A stretch of DNA of 64,000 nucleotides from Streptomyces sp. KMM 9044 (GCF_024701375.2 NZ_CP113910.1:7130001-7194000); one strand, 5' to 3'. Shown: positions 18,232 to 27,150, counted from the stretch's first letter. Translations and numbers: made by a program. Notes: generated from the letters alone by a model not told the origin.

Positions 18232-18426
18232 CTCGACATCGAGGGCCGGACCGCCTTCCTCACCACCACCGCGGTCCGCCTGCGGGGCCGCCGTCCCGAA
18301 CAGCTCGTCGGCACGCGGTCCTGGCAGGCACCGCCCCGGCTGGACGACCCGGTCCACGAGGACGGCTGTTGCACGGCCGTGACCAGACGCCTGCCCGTGA
18401 CCGCGGTGTGTGCCGCCAGGACCTGC
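18232..18426 (+). pseudogene. Fragment of a PAS-domain sensor
   Basis: Within the 580-bp gap between the MMPL and SpoIIE genes, the plus strand reads LDIEGRTAFLTTTAVRLRG, then RRPEQLVGTRSWQ and DDPVHEDGCCTAVTRRLP. This matches the core of a PAS domain of the kind found in SpoIIE-type phosphatases; compare GLFSLDQDGRVTYAN and LLGHSPWQV in the intact neighbour. No start codon, ribosome site or remaining domain is present, so this is a relic. The rest of the gap (17943-18231 and 18427-18524) shows nothing else. Confidence 0.45.
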
Positions 18427-18524
18427 CCCGACTCACCGACCGCCTCCTCCACACGACGGACCAGGACCCTGAGCCCTCCCCGGAGGAGAGGGCGCGAACA
18501 GCCGGGACTCCGGCGCAGGAGAGG

Positions 18525-21188
18525 TCAGTCCCCCGGCGCCCGGCGGTATGCCGTGAGGAGCAGCGCCACGTCGTCCGGCCGGTCATCGGCCCTGCGGGCC
18601 GTCCTGACCAACTGGTCGGCGAGCTCCTCCACCGAGTCCGCACCGCTGTACGCGAGCGTGCGGCGAACCGCCTCGATCCCGGTCTCGATATCGCTGCCGG
18701 GCTGCTCGACCAGCCCGTCGGTGTACAGGGCGAGGGTACTGCCGGGTGCCAGGGTGAGCGCCGTGATCGGGTAGAAGGCGTCCGCCTCGACGCCCAGCAT
18801 CACGCCACCGACGAGATCCAGGATCTCGGTATGGCCGTCGGGGTGGCGCAACAGCGGCGGCGGATGGCCGGCCCGGACGGCGAAAGCACGGCCGGTGTCC
18901 GGATCGAGTTCGACGTAGCAGCAGGTGGCGAAGGCGTCCGCCTCCAGATCGGCCAGCAGCCGGTTGGTGTGCGTGATGACCTCCTGCGGCGGGTGCCCGC
19001 TGGCCGCGAAGGCGTGCACGGCGCTGCGCAGCTGCCCCATGACGGCCGCGGCCTGGACGCTGTGCCCCTCCACGTCCCCGATCACCAGCGCCACCCCGCG
19101 CTCGGTCCTGAACACGTCGTACCAGTCGCCGCCGATGGCCAGGCCCTGGGTTCCCGGAAGATAGCGGCCGGTACTGACCAGCCCTTCGATCGCGGGCAGC
19201 CGGTGCGGTAGCAGCCCTTCCTGCAGGCCCCGCGCGACGGCTGACTCGGCATCGTACAGCCGGGCCCGCTCCAGCGCCTGGGCGGCCAGTCCGCTCAGCG
19301 CGATCAGCGCGGAACGCTCGTCGGGAGTGAACCGGTGGGGGGCCTCCCAGCCGAGGATGCAGGAGCCGACCGGACGGCCCGACGCGATCAGCGGCAGGAA
19401 CGCCCAGGCGCGCATCTGGTCCAGGGCGATCCCCGGATACGCGCTGCTCAGTTCCTTCGGTGACTCGTAGAACAGCGGGAACCGAGTGGTCAGCGCGTGC
19501 ACGCCGGGCAGCTCCGAGTCCAGAGGGGTGCCCTCGAACGGGGCGAGGAAGCCCTCCGGATAACCGGACTCCCACAGCAGGTACATCCGCTCGTCGCGGA
19601 CCGCGTAGAGGGCCAGTTCGCGTGCACCGAACGCGGGCAGCAACTGTTCGGACACCGCCCGGCACACGTCCATGACGGTGGCGGCCTCAGTGAGCGCACT
19701 GGCTATCTGTACGACGTGGTACAGCGCTCCCGCGCGGGGGGCGGCGACCTCCGCCGGCGGTGGCACGGCGGGCTCCGCGCCGCGCGGGACGGCCCCCGCC
19801 CTGCCGGCGCCGAGGACCGTCCCCGGGGCTGTTCCGGGCGCCGCTCCGGCCTCGGACACCGGTCCGGCCACGACTCCGGCGGGCGGGCCGGTGCGGAAGA
19901 CACGGCCGGTCAGACCGTGCACACCGGGGTAGAGCACGAAGCCCAGCCAGGCGCCGTTCGGGCCCCGTACCGGATAGGACACCGGCTCCTGCGACAGCAT
20001 CGCCGCGCGGTAACGGTCCTCGTAGTCCGGATCGTGCAGCCAGGTGATCACCTGCCAGGGAGAGTGGCCGAGCAACTCGTCCCGCCCGCAGCCCAGCAGC
20101 TCCGCACAGCGCTGGTTGGCGTAGGTGACCCGGCCGTCCTGGTCGAGCGAGAACAGCCCGTCGGGCAGCCGCTCGGCGGCCTCCGATGCGGTGACCCCGC
20201 CCACCGCATCGACGAGCGCCCCCACCAGGAGCCTGCCCGCCGACCCCGCCCGTACGACATGTCCCCACAGTTCCACCGGCCGGTAGCGGAGCCGGCCGTC
20301 CTCCGCGCTCTCGTCCAGCGCCCGGAAGTGCCGGGACCCGATCCGCAGACCCGCCCTCGCCTCGCTCCGGCAGGCCCGCAGCTCGTACACGTCGTCCGGG
20401 GACACCCGGGCCTCGATGTCCGCCAGGGTGCCGCCGAAGTCCTTGCGGGCTAGCCCGAGCAGCGACAGTGCCTCGTCGTCCGCCCACCATCGGTCACTGT
20501 CCAGATCCCACTCGACCATGCCGAGCCGCAGGGTGTGGGCCGGCGGGGTGGGCAGTCGCACGCTGACCGGCTGGCCGTCGTACCCGGTCCGGTACGCCAC
20601 GGCTTCCGCGGCCGCCGACGTACCGCCGTCCGTGGCCGTCGGGGCAGGGGAGGGGGCACGCCGGACGAACCCCGTCAGGCGCTCCTCCATGCTCCGCCCC
20701 GCGTCGTGCAGCACGCGCGCCACCGCCGCCCCCATCGGTTCCCGCGGCGCCGACCGCAGCACGACCAGGACTCCGACGGTCTCCCCGCCCACCGCCACCG
20801 GCTGGTAGGCGGAGGCGAACGAATAGGGCAGCGCGGCGGTGAACTGCGGGAAGCGCAGCATCGTCGCCCGCTCGTCCGGCAGCCACAGTCGCCTGCCCGA
20901 GCGGTACGCCTCGGCCATCGGCAGCGCGCCGCCCACCGGCACCCGCCACCACGGTTTCAGCAGAGACCGCGGCACTCCGGTCACCACGCACAACATCAGC
21001 GAACGCCGGTCGCGCGACCGCAGGTACACCAGGCCGCCATACCCGCCGAGGGCCTCGACCGCCGCCACCACGGGCCGCGCGAGCACGTCCTCGATCCGCT
21101 CCGCGTCGTCGGCCCCGCCCGGCGCCGGGCCGGTGCCGGGCCGGTCTCCCGGCCGCTCTCCGGCCGGTACGGCGGCTGCCTCTTCCAT
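18525..21188 (-). CDS. SpoIIE-type PP2C phosphatase with GAF and PAS sensory domains
   Basis: 887 residues from ATG 21188, chosen over upstream ATGs because GGGAGGA lies six bases before it. Domains in order: GAF (about 30-165), PAS 1 (about 225-330, GMVEWDLDSDRWW), PAS 2 (about 345-450, GLFSLDQDGRVTYANQRC), a Pro/Ala linker, GAF 2 (about 510-655) and the PP2C phosphatase (about 665-880). The metal-binding Asp residues sit in IGGDWYDVF, GDVEGHS, YTDGLVEQ and RPDDVALL. Such proteins dephosphorylate anti-anti-sigma factors (STAS proteins), releasing alternative sigma factors in response to redox, ligand or light signals. No HATPase kinase domain is fused; a separate HATPase protein lies 3.6 kb away. 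The gene is isolated, with no partner STAS gene adjacent. Confidence 0.9.
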   Translation of the reverse strand: MEEAAAVPAGERPGDRPGTGPAPGGADDAERIEDVLARPVVAAVEALGGYGGLVYLRSRDRRSLMLCVVTGVPRSLLKPWWRVPVGGALPMAEAYRSGRRLWLPDERATMLRFPQFTAALPYSFASAYQPVAVGGETVGVLVVLRSAPREPMGAAVARVLHDAGRSMEERLTGFVRRAPSPAPTATDGGTSAAAEAVAYRTGYDGQPVSVRLPTPPAHTLRLGMVEWDLDSDRWWADDEALSLLGLARKDFGGTLADIEARVSPDDVYELRACRSEARAGLRIGSRHFRALDESAEDGRLRYRPVELWGHVVRAGSAGRLLVGALVDAVGGVTASEAAERLPDGLFSLDQDGRVTYANQRCAELLGCGRDELLGHSPWQVITWLHDPDYEDRYRAAMLSQEPVSYPVRGPNGAWLGFVLYPGVHGLTGRVFRTGPPAGVVAGPVSEAGAAPGTAPGTVLGAGRAGAVPRGAEPAVPPPAEVAAPRAGALYHVVQIASALTEAATVMDVCRAVSEQLLPAFGARELALYAVRDERMYLLWESGYPEGFLAPFEGTPLDSELPGVHALTTRFPLFYESPKELSSAYPGIALDQMRAWAFLPLIASGRPVGSCILGWEAPHRFTPDERSALIALSGLAAQALERARLYDAESAVARGLQEGLLPHRLPAIEGLVSTGRYLPGTQGLAIGGDWYDVFRTERGVALVIGDVEGHSVQAAAVMGQLRSAVHAFAASGHPPQEVITHTNRLLADLEADAFATCCYVELDPDTGRAFAVRAGHPPPLLRHPDGHTEILDLVGGVMLGVEADAFYPITALTLAPGSTLALYTDGLVEQPGSDIETGIEAVRRTLAYSGADSVEELADQLVRTARRADDRPDDVALLLTAYRRAPGD

Positions 21189-21429
21189 CTCGCGTCCTCC
21201 CGGTGCGGACGCACGGGACATCATTCGCTTCCCACCAGGATGTGCCATGGCCGGTGCTCCGGCGCGGCGGGAACGGCCCCGGTCCGTCCCAAGGACGCCC
21301 GGCACGAACCGGACCCGCTGTGGACGCGTCCCGGGCGTGAACGGGATCTGCCCACAAGAGCGCAACCTTTGGGTGAACCCGGCTGTCTCACCAGATATCG
21401 GCAGGAGCAACCCCTAGGAGCATAAAATA

Positions 21430-22038
21430 ATGCAAACCAGAACCGTCTACGTGACCCTGGCGCTCGTGGGCGCCGCCCTGAGTACGGCGGCGGTCCCCGC
21501 CGTCGCCGCCCAGGCCGCAGCCCGGGCGGCGACGGTCTCGTCCGCGGTGTGCCCCACCGGCTGGGGCAGCCAGGCCAAGAGCGACACGGCCGGCACCGCC
21601 CCGACCACACCGGTGCGCGATGTCAGGACCGGCCGCCACGACTGCTACGACCGGATGGTCGTCGATCTGCCGGGCGCGGGCGGCAGTGGCAGCGCCGGCG
21701 CCGTCGGGTACACGGTCCGGTACGTCGACCGGCTGTACCAGGACGGCTCCGGCGTCCACGTCCCCGTCGCAGGCGGCGCCGTCCTCGAAGTGCGGGTGGC
21801 CGCACCGTCCTACGACCCCGAGACCGGTGATCCCACCTATCCGGCCCGCGCGGGAAAGCCGCTGCCAGACGTGGATCCGAGTGGGTACCGCACCTTCAGG
21901 GACGCCCGGTTCGGCGCCAGCTTCGAGGGTGACACCCAGATCGGGCTCGGTGTACGCGCCCGGCTGCCGTTCCGGGTGCTGCAACTCCAGGACCGTCTCG
22001 TCATCGACGTCGCCCACAACTGGACGGGCGCCCGCTGA
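21430..22038 (+). CDS. Secreted AMIN-like domain protein
   Basis: 202 residues from ATG 21430 with TAGGAG 9 bp upstream. A clear signal peptide (residues 1-28, cut near AVAAQAA) is followed by a mature domain. It opens with CPTGWGSQAK and includes GRHDCYDRMVVDLPG, GYTVRYVD, GAVLEVRVAAPSYD and VLQLQDRLVIDVAHNW, the strand pattern of the AMIN-like domain common in Streptomyces lipoproteins. There is no lipobox Cys at the cleavage site, so the protein is probably released or wall-associated. The two Cys could pair. The function is unknown; AMIN domains of amidases bind peptidoglycan, but this branch is uncharacterised. Confidence 0.8.
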   Translation: MQTRTVYVTLALVGAALSTAAVPAVAAQAAARAATVSSAVCPTGWGSQAKSDTAGTAPTTPVRDVRTGRHDCYDRMVVDLPGAGGSGSAGAVGYTVRYVDRLYQDGSGVHVPVAGGAVLEVRVAAPSYDPETGDPTYPARAGKPLPDVDPSGYRTFRDARFGASFEGDTQIGLGVRARLPFRVLQLQDRLVIDVAHNWTGAR

Positions 22039-22106
22039 GTTCGCGCACCGCCCGGCCGGAGCGGACGCACGGCAGGACCGCAAGCCATGCCTTTGCTCCG
22101 GTGCGG

Positions 22107-22247
22107 GACTCTGCTGCTCGATTCGGGGGAGGGTCACGCACCGCATCCGGGAGGGGCCGGCCGGGGCCGGACCGCCTCCTCGCGAGACCCGTTCCCTGCG
22201 CCCCGCCGACAGGCCGGCGTCCCTCTCCGCAATGGAGCAACAGAGTC
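22107..22247 (-). mobile_element. 141-bp MITE-like element, copy 2 (inverted)
   Basis: The inverse complement of this stretch matches 11455-11595 end to end with about seven or eight base differences. It starts GACTCTGCTGCTCGATT and ends GGAGCAACAGAGTC on the plus strand. It lies between the AMIN-like gene and the small gene at 22290, ending 42 bp before that start codon, so it may have replaced or provided promoter sequence. No clear target duplication is seen here. Confidence 0.8.
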
Positions 22248-22289
22248 GTGCGGGCGGCGATTGTCAGTGGGGGATGCCACCCTGCGGGT

Positions 22290-22556
22290 ATGGACGAGCT
22301 GGAGTTCATGCGCGGCAGGGTCTACGGGGCGGACCACGACGATCCGGGACCGCGCGACGGGCGGTTGTACGTGGAACTGGCCGGCGGGCCTCTGGACGGT
22401 CTGCTGCTGGACGTCACCGACCGTCTGGAGACGGAACTGCGCGGCGGTGTCGGGCTGCCCACCGAGATGGGCCGATACGGCGCGGGCGGTCGCGCCCTGT
22501 ACGTGCCCCGCGCCGGTGACGGGAGTGTGTTCGATTGGAGGGGGGACCTTCCGTGA
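22290..22556 (+). CDS. Small hypothetical protein
   Basis: 88 residues from ATG 22290. The sequence begins MDELEFMRGRVYGADHDD and contains LYVELAGGPLDGLLLDVT, which resembles a small beta-rich fold seen in many short Streptomyces proteins; no function is known. No good ribosome site is visible, and the MITE ends only 42 bp upstream. It could be expressed from element-borne sequence or be silent. Confidence 0.6.
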   Translation: MDELEFMRGRVYGADHDDPGPRDGRLYVELAGGPLDGLLLDVTDRLETELRGGVGLPTEMGRYGAGGRALYVPRAGDGSVFDWRGDLP

Positions 22557-22732
22557 GGCCCGAGGCACGGAGGGAAAACAGGAGGTGCACGCCGTAACGC
22601 CGCGGCTCGTGGGTACTGGATGGTGAGCGAGGCCGGCGACGTCGTGGAGCGCCGCCCGGCCGTGCGCCGGTCGGCCCTCGCGGGCGCAGGGAGGCGATGC
22701 GGGCATGAGGGCTCCTCTCGGACAACGGCCGT

Positions 22733-24013
22733 GTGCTGCGCGACCGGATCGGTGATGTGATCTTCTCCCGGGTGGCGGGACCGGACGGGCCCGAGAACCA
22801 GGCCCGCATCCACGGCACGCCCGGCCCGCGCTGGTTCGGTCCCGAGCGTCCGGTCCGGCAGGTGCACGGGGACGCCCCGATGTTCACCGGTGGGCTGTCG
22901 GCGCTGCTGCTCCAGTCGCTCCATCCCCTGGCCATGGCCGCCGTCGCCGGGCACTCGGGGTTCCGCGGCGACCCCTGGGGGCGCCTCCAGCGGACCAGCA
23001 CCCTCCTCGCCATGACCACCTACGGTCCGGCCGACAGTGCCCAGCGAGCCGTCGACCGGGTACGTGCCGTGCACGGCACCACCTCCGACGGCCAGGAGTA
23101 CCGTGCCGCCGACCCCCATCTGCTGTGCTGGGTGCACATCGCGGAGATCGATTCCTTTCCCCGTGCCCACCAGCGCCTCGGCGCCCGGCCGCTGGACGCC
23201 GCCGACTGCGACGGGTACGTCGAGGACATGGCGCGCATCGCCATCGCGCTCGGTGTGCCCGACCCACCGACGAACCGCGCCGAGCTCACCGACCGGCTCG
23301 CCGCCTACCGGAGCGAACTGCGCGCGACCCCCGCGGCACGCAGTACGGCGCGTTTCCTGTTGCTCGACCCACCCGTGCCCGTCCTCGCGCAGTTGCCCTA
23401 CGGCGCCCTCGCAGCCGGCGCGGTGTCCCTGCTGCCGGTCTGGGCCTTGCGCGCGCTGTGGCTGCCCCGGGTACCGCCCGCCGAGGACGTGTTCGTCCGC
23501 CCGCTCGGCGCCGCCGTGACCGCCGGCATTCGCTGGGCCATGGCGTCCGGCGAGCGCGCACGGCGCGGGCAGGAGGACCGACTGCCGGGGCCGGGGCGGG
23601 GCGCCGCCGGTTTACGTGCCCGGCCGTGGGCACTTGGTGCCGACCGGTGCGAGGAGGGCTCACGCGTCCGGCGCACTCGTGTGGGTCTGGCCCCAGGAGG
23701 TCGTCGTGGCGGTTTGTCATCGTCTGATCAGAACGCCTGCGCGGACCGTCCGGGAGGTCCTCGCGGACGGCAGTCGTCATGCGGACTGGGTGGTGGGAAC
23801 CTCGTTGTCCGAGCCCGTGCGGGGGCAGTGGCCCCCAGCTCGGGTCCGCAATCCGTTACGAGACCTGGATCGGGCCCCTCCGCCTGGCAGGCGAGACGGT
23901 CGTCCGGCGCTGCGAGCGGGGCGAGGCTCTGGAACTCGAAGCAGGGGAGGGCCCACTCGGCACGGCGCGGATCGCCGTACGGCTGCGGCCCTGGGGGAAG
24001 GAGTGCCTGGTGA
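22733..24013 (+). CDS. MpaB-family oxygenase (DUF2236); 3' end uncertain
   Basis: The frame opens at GTG 22733 with LRDRIGDVIFSRVAGPDG. It has the family's conserved blocks: ARIHGTPGPRWFGPERPV, LLLQSLHPLAMAAVAGHSG, DPWGRLQRTSTLLAMTTYG and HLLCWVHIAEIDSF. His in LHP, GHSG and WVH are candidate haem or metal ligands in this Lcp/MpaB oxygenase superfamily. Similarity ends near 23600 (GIRWAMASGERARR). The frame then continues as Arg/Gly-rich sequence 300 bp into the next gene, so a lost stop or a frameshift in the GGGGCCGGGG run near 23590 is likely. The start has no ribosome site, so the true N-terminus is also uncertain. The substrate is unknown. Confidence 0.72.
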   Translation: MLRDRIGDVIFSRVAGPDGPENQARIHGTPGPRWFGPERPVRQVHGDAPMFTGGLSALLLQSLHPLAMAAVAGHSGFRGDPWGRLQRTSTLLAMTTYGPADSAQRAVDRVRAVHGTTSDGQEYRAADPHLLCWVHIAEIDSFPRAHQRLGARPLDAADCDGYVEDMARIAIALGVPDPPTNRAELTDRLAAYRSELRATPAARSTARFLLLDPPVPVLAQLPYGALAAGAVSLLPVWALRALWLPRVPPAEDVFVRPLGAAVTAGIRWAMASGERARRGQEDRLPGPGRGAAGLRARPWALGADRCEEGSRVRRTRVGLAPGGRRGGLSSSDQNACADRPGGPRGRQSSCGLGGGNLVVRARAGAVAPSSGPQSVTRPGSGPSAWQARRSSGAASGARLWNSKQGRAHSARRGSPYGCGPGGRSAW

Positions 24014-24213
24014 CCGTCGACGAGCACCCCCTGCGGGGCGCCGACCGCCGACTGCGCCGTTCGGCCGCGAAGGCGTTGGTCCAGCTCCGCCACGGCGCCA
24101 TGCTCGCCAGGCTGGCGGAGGTCTGTGAGACCGACGCCGCCGAGTGGGAACGCCGCCGCGCGCTCGGCCAGGTCGCCGCGCCCGAGCCCGGTCGCAACGG
24201 CACCCGTGCCTGA
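23706..24213 (+). pseudogene. SRPBCC-family protein with one frameshift
   Basis: GTG 23706 follows AGGAGG. The first 44 residues (VAVCHRLIRTPARTVREVLA, then RHADWVVGTS) are in one frame, and the remainder (GSAIRYETWIGPLRLAGET to QLRHGAMLARLAEVCE) is in the next. The switch is at the C5 run near 23833, where one extra base explains it. Both halves together give an ordinary 165-residue START/SRPBCC hydrophobic-pocket protein. A sequence error is possible; if so, the gene is intact. It probably pairs with the MpaB-type gene it overlaps. Ligand unknown. Confidence 0.7.
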
Positions 24214-24240
24214 GCCCGGGACGCCTCTCGACGTACGAGG

Positions 24241-24754
24241 CTGGGCCACGACGATGTTGATCGTGCCGGGCACGTACGCGTGCGCCGTCCGTGCCGTCCT
24301 TCCTGGCCCAGGGGGCCGCGGCCCCGCCACGTACGTCGACGCCCGACGTGACGATCGGCCTCCGCACCCCCGTCGTGCACGTGGGCATACGAGGCGATGT
24401 CGGCGGCCGTCATCGGACCGACCCCCGGACCGAGCGCGCCCGCACCGGTGGCGAGGTCGGCGAGGTGCCGGTCGGGGTCGGTGCGGCGGTAACCGTGGGA
24501 GACCTGCGCGTTGAGGACCCAGGACCGCTCGCCGATGCTGCCGCCCAGGACCGCGCTGCTGATCATCCGCATGCCCGGCCCGGGAATCCCCGCAGGGCGT
24601 GCAGCGGTTCGTCGTCCTCGACACGGGTCAGGCGGCGCGGGAGCAGCAGTCCGGCGGAGATGCGGGGCGGCGGGAGGACGGCGGTCACCGGGCGGAACTC
24701 CTCGGGAGGATCGGGGTCGGCCGATCGTATGCCGGGGGTGACCGCCTTGCCCAC
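24241..24754 (-). pseudogene. cbiZ: Adenosylcobinamide amidohydrolase (CbiZ) relic
   Basis: Read leftwards from about 24754, fragments of CbiZ appear in successive frames: LRGFPG, then ISSAVLGGSIGERSWVLNAQV with YRRTDPDRHLA and GPMTAADIASYAHVHDGG. These are followed by IVTSGVDVRGGAAAPWARKDG and finally AYVPGTINIVVAQP near 24241. At least three frame changes are needed, and the C-terminal part is missing where the SRPBCC gene begins. CbiZ removes the aminopropanol arm from scavenged cobinamides so that they can re-enter cobalamin synthesis. No other cobalamin gene is nearby, and no riboswitch was seen. Confidence 0.72.
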
Positions 24755-24765
24755 GGGAAGCCCGG

Positions 24766-25203
24766 TCAGCGCTCCGCTTCCGTCTTTGGCGCGTCCTTCG
24801 GCCGCGGTCCCCGGAAGCAGGCGGTGACGGACTTGCCGTGCGGGCAGGGGCGGGTCTCCCACTCGTCGGCCAGGGCGTTGACGAGAAGCATGCCTCGTCC
24901 GCCGGTGCCCTCCGTCCCCGGGCTGCGACGGGCCGGCAGCTCTGCCGAGGTGTCGTGGACGGAGATGTGCAGACAACGGCCGTCGCGGGACAGGGTCAAC
25001 TGGGCGTTGCTGTGGGCGTGCCGGTGAGCGTTGGTGACCAGTTCCGACACGGTCAGCAGCACGGCGTCCACCGTCTCGGGCACCGTGGTGGTCCAGCCCA
25101 GAGCGTCGAGGTAGTCGCGGGCCCAGTCGCGGGCCGCCTTCACCTCACCGCCCATCGGCAGGGTACGCGCCCAGCCCACTGCGCGCACCGACGATCCGTC
25201 CAT
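24766..25203 (-). CDS. HATPase anti-sigma/regulatory ATP-binding protein
   Basis: 145 residues from ATG 25203, preceded by AGAGGAC. It is a stand-alone GHKL ATPase of the RsbW type common in Streptomyces: the N box reads LLTVSELVTNAHRHA with the Mg-binding Asn, followed by LHISVHDTS (D box) and GTGGRGMLLVNALADEW (G box). Such proteins bind and phosphorylate STAS antagonists or hold sigma factors. It may work with SpoIIE-type phosphatases such as the one at 18525, though linkage is only loose. The 3' end abuts the CbiZ relic. Confidence 0.88.
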   Translation of the reverse strand: MDGSSVRAVGWARTLPMGGEVKAARDWARDYLDALGWTTTVPETVDAVLLTVSELVTNAHRHAHSNAQLTLSRDGRCLHISVHDTSAELPARRSPGTEGTGGRGMLLVNALADEWETRPCPHGKSVTACFRGPRPKDAPKTEAER

Positions 25204-25278
25204 GAGGGTCCTCTCTGATCACGCCTGCGGCCCGGACCTTCCCGGACACCGGGCCGCACCGAGGGGCGGCGGAGCCGG

Positions 25279-25428
25279 TCAGCGACGTCCGCCGCGGAAC
25301 TTGCCCAGCAGCCGCTGGGCCTGCGCCCGGCGCCGGGGATCGGCCGCGGCACGCCGCGCCTGCTCGGTCGCGCGCCGCCCCTGAGGGCTCCTGGCGAACC
25401 GCTTGATGCGCTCCACGATGCCGGCCAT
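25279..25428 (-). CDS. Small basic protein (49 residues)
   Basis: ATG 25428 is preceded by GAAGGAG at an ideal distance. The frame reads upstream without a start that has a ribosome site. The protein starts MAGIVERIKRFARSPQGRR and is very rich in Arg, Ala and Gln, predicted as one or two amphipathic helices. It is similar in style to short Streptomyces proteins carrying an RSPQGR motif, of unknown function. It lies between the HATPase and DUF6745 genes on the same strand. Confidence 0.68.
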   Translation of the reverse strand: MAGIVERIKRFARSPQGRRATEQARRAAADPRRRAQAQRLLGKFRGGRR

Positions 25429-25584
25429 GAGGGCTCCTTCCACGGGACCGCTCTCCGGCGGCCCGGTCGGCCGCCGAGAGGTCACTCGTCGGTCTCTTGC
25501 TCGTCTTCGTTCTTGGTCCTTGCCGGTTCCTTCCTTCACCTACCCCCTGGAGGCGGAGTCAGCCCTGCGGACGGCGGAAGGACC

Positions 25585-26670
25585 TCACGTCTGCTTCAGC
25601 GGCTCGTACACCTCGGGCGCGAGCCCGAACGTCCATGCCACTCCCTCCCGCGCGGTCCGCGTCGTCGGCGGCACCCTGAGCCAGTACGTACGGTGGGTGC
25701 CGTCGTGCTCCGGGGTGGAGTTGACGACCTCCACCATCACGACCGCTTCGTCGCCGTCGAGTTCGACCCGCCAGAGCGTGCCCGTCTCGTCCCGGTGGAC
25801 GGGCTGCGCCCCGGAATCGGCCAGGTAGCGGTCGTAGCCGTAGTACTCGAGCATCACCCGGCGCAGCTCGGCGTTCTCCTCGGCCCGGACCCGCTCCGGC
25901 GTGAGGGCGCGCAGTTCCTCCAGGAAGGCACGCTTCACCGGCATGCCGCGCCAGGCGCACAGGGCGAACCCGTCAGGGAACTCCAGCGCCGGGCCATCCC
26001 CGTGGTTCAGCCGGCCCGCCTCGTCACGGTGCAGGGCGACCGGGCGCTCGCACACCACCGTCACCTTCTCGAACGGCCACCACCAGCCGGCGCTGCGGCA
26101 CACCTGGGCCGGCCCGTCGAGCGGGGACGGGCCGTCGGCGTCCAGGGCGGCCAGCCACGGCGCGTCGTGCTGCCCGAGCAGCGCGTCCAGCAGGACCAGT
26201 CGTATCTCCGTACGGGCACCTGCGTCGCCGGCCGCGAGATCGTCGAGCACCCCGGCGCGGATCCGGTCCACCAGCACCTGCGTGGAGTCCCAGAGACCAC
26301 CACCGGTCGCCCACCAGTGGCGTGCCCAGCCCGCCGCGCCCAACCGGGCGTGCAGGCGAGCGCGTTCGGCGGCCCAGGGCGCTGTGCGTACCGCCTCGCG
26401 CACGCTCGCCCCGAAGTCCGTGCCCTGCCGCACCAGCGTCGCGCCCTCGCGCGGCGAGCCGGCCCAGACCATCCGCTCCGGCTCCGGCAGCCCGGCCCGC
26501 CGGTAGGCCAGCCGGATGCCCTCCTCGGCGGTGGCCCGGTCGGCGCGCACCGTACTCGCGGCCCAGGCCCGCCAGTGCCCCGGGCCGCTCTCCACGCCGT
26601 CCCCGCCCGCCGCTGCTGCAAGGCCGCCGGTCACGGCCGACACCCCGTTCGTCCGCTCTGTCGTCGTCAT
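25585..26670 (-). CDS. DUF6745 protein
   Basis: 361 residues from ATG 26670. The N-terminal half is helical with RMVWAGSPREGATLVRQG and GQHDAPWLAALD. The C-terminal half has the DUF6745 hallmark segments HRDEAGRLNHGDGPALEFPDG and ALCAWRGMPVKRAFLEE, followed by ELRRVMLEYYGYDRYL and a small beta domain ending in EVYEPLKQT. The H-R-D and N-H-G-D-G residues could be functional but no activity is known. The 26761 gene lies 90 bp upstream on the same strand, and the two proteins are a plausible pair. Together they form the left arm of a divergon with the STM401x operon. Confidence 0.75.
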   Translation of the reverse strand: MTTTERTNGVSAVTGGLAAAAGGDGVESGPGHWRAWAASTVRADRATAEEGIRLAYRRAGLPEPERMVWAGSPREGATLVRQGTDFGASVREAVRTAPWAAERARLHARLGAAGWARHWWATGGGLWDSTQVLVDRIRAGVLDDLAAGDAGARTEIRLVLLDALLGQHDAPWLAALDADGPSPLDGPAQVCRSAGWWWPFEKVTVVCERPVALHRDEAGRLNHGDGPALEFPDGFALCAWRGMPVKRAFLEELRALTPERVRAEENAELRRVMLEYYGYDRYLADSGAQPVHRDETGTLWRVELDGDEAVVMVEVVNSTPEHDGTHRTYWLRVPPTTRTAREGVAWTFGLAPEVYEPLKQT

Positions 26671-26760
26671 TCCCAACGTCCTCTGTCCGTGCCGCTCGTT
26701 CGGGCCGTGCTTCTTGGTGCTTCTTGGTGCTGCGTGCCCGGTGCCTGAAGTCCGTGCGGC

Positions 26761-27087
26761 TCAGTCGGCGACGATCCGTACCGAACCGGGGACGTACTCG
26801 CGCTGCCGGATCACGCGGTACCACCCCTTCGGCAGTGAAATCGTCGCGTGCTCCTCGTGCACCACCCGGCCGCCCTCGGGCAGATGCAGCAGCAGCGGCC
26901 CGAAGGGGCCCGGCTCGCTCATCAGTTCGCCCTTGCCGACGACCGCGTGCGCATGCCCGGTGACCTCTCCCAGGGCCAGCACGAGCCGGCCCCGGACATC
27001 GCGCGGCTCCTTGGGCGCGTCCGGGACGTGGGCGGGCACCGCCTCGTCCGCGACGGGCACGATGAGTACGTCTCCCTGCCGGTACAT
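26761..27087 (-). CDS. Small QGDV-type protein paired with DUF6745
   Basis: 108 residues from ATG 27087, after GGAGGGGAG; upstream codons in frame are not similar to any protein. It begins MYRQGDVLIVPVADEAV, continues with GEVTGHAHAVVGKGE and VVHEEHATISLPKGWYRVIR, and ends REYVPGSVRIVAD. The His-rich GHAH and HEEHA motifs on a short all-beta scaffold suggest a cupin-like metal site. This is an inference from pattern only. It is the first gene of the leftward arm, 231 bp from the divergent STM4015 start. Confidence 0.72.
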   Translation of the reverse strand: MYRQGDVLIVPVADEAVPAHVPDAPKEPRDVRGRLVLALGEVTGHAHAVVGKGELMSEPGPFGPLLLHLPEGGRVVHEEHATISLPKGWYRVIRQREYVPGSVRIVAD

Positions 27088-27150
27088 GGATCTCCCCTCC
27101 CCTCCGGCGCACGGTGCTCCGGAGTCCATGCGAGGACCGTAGGAGCCACC

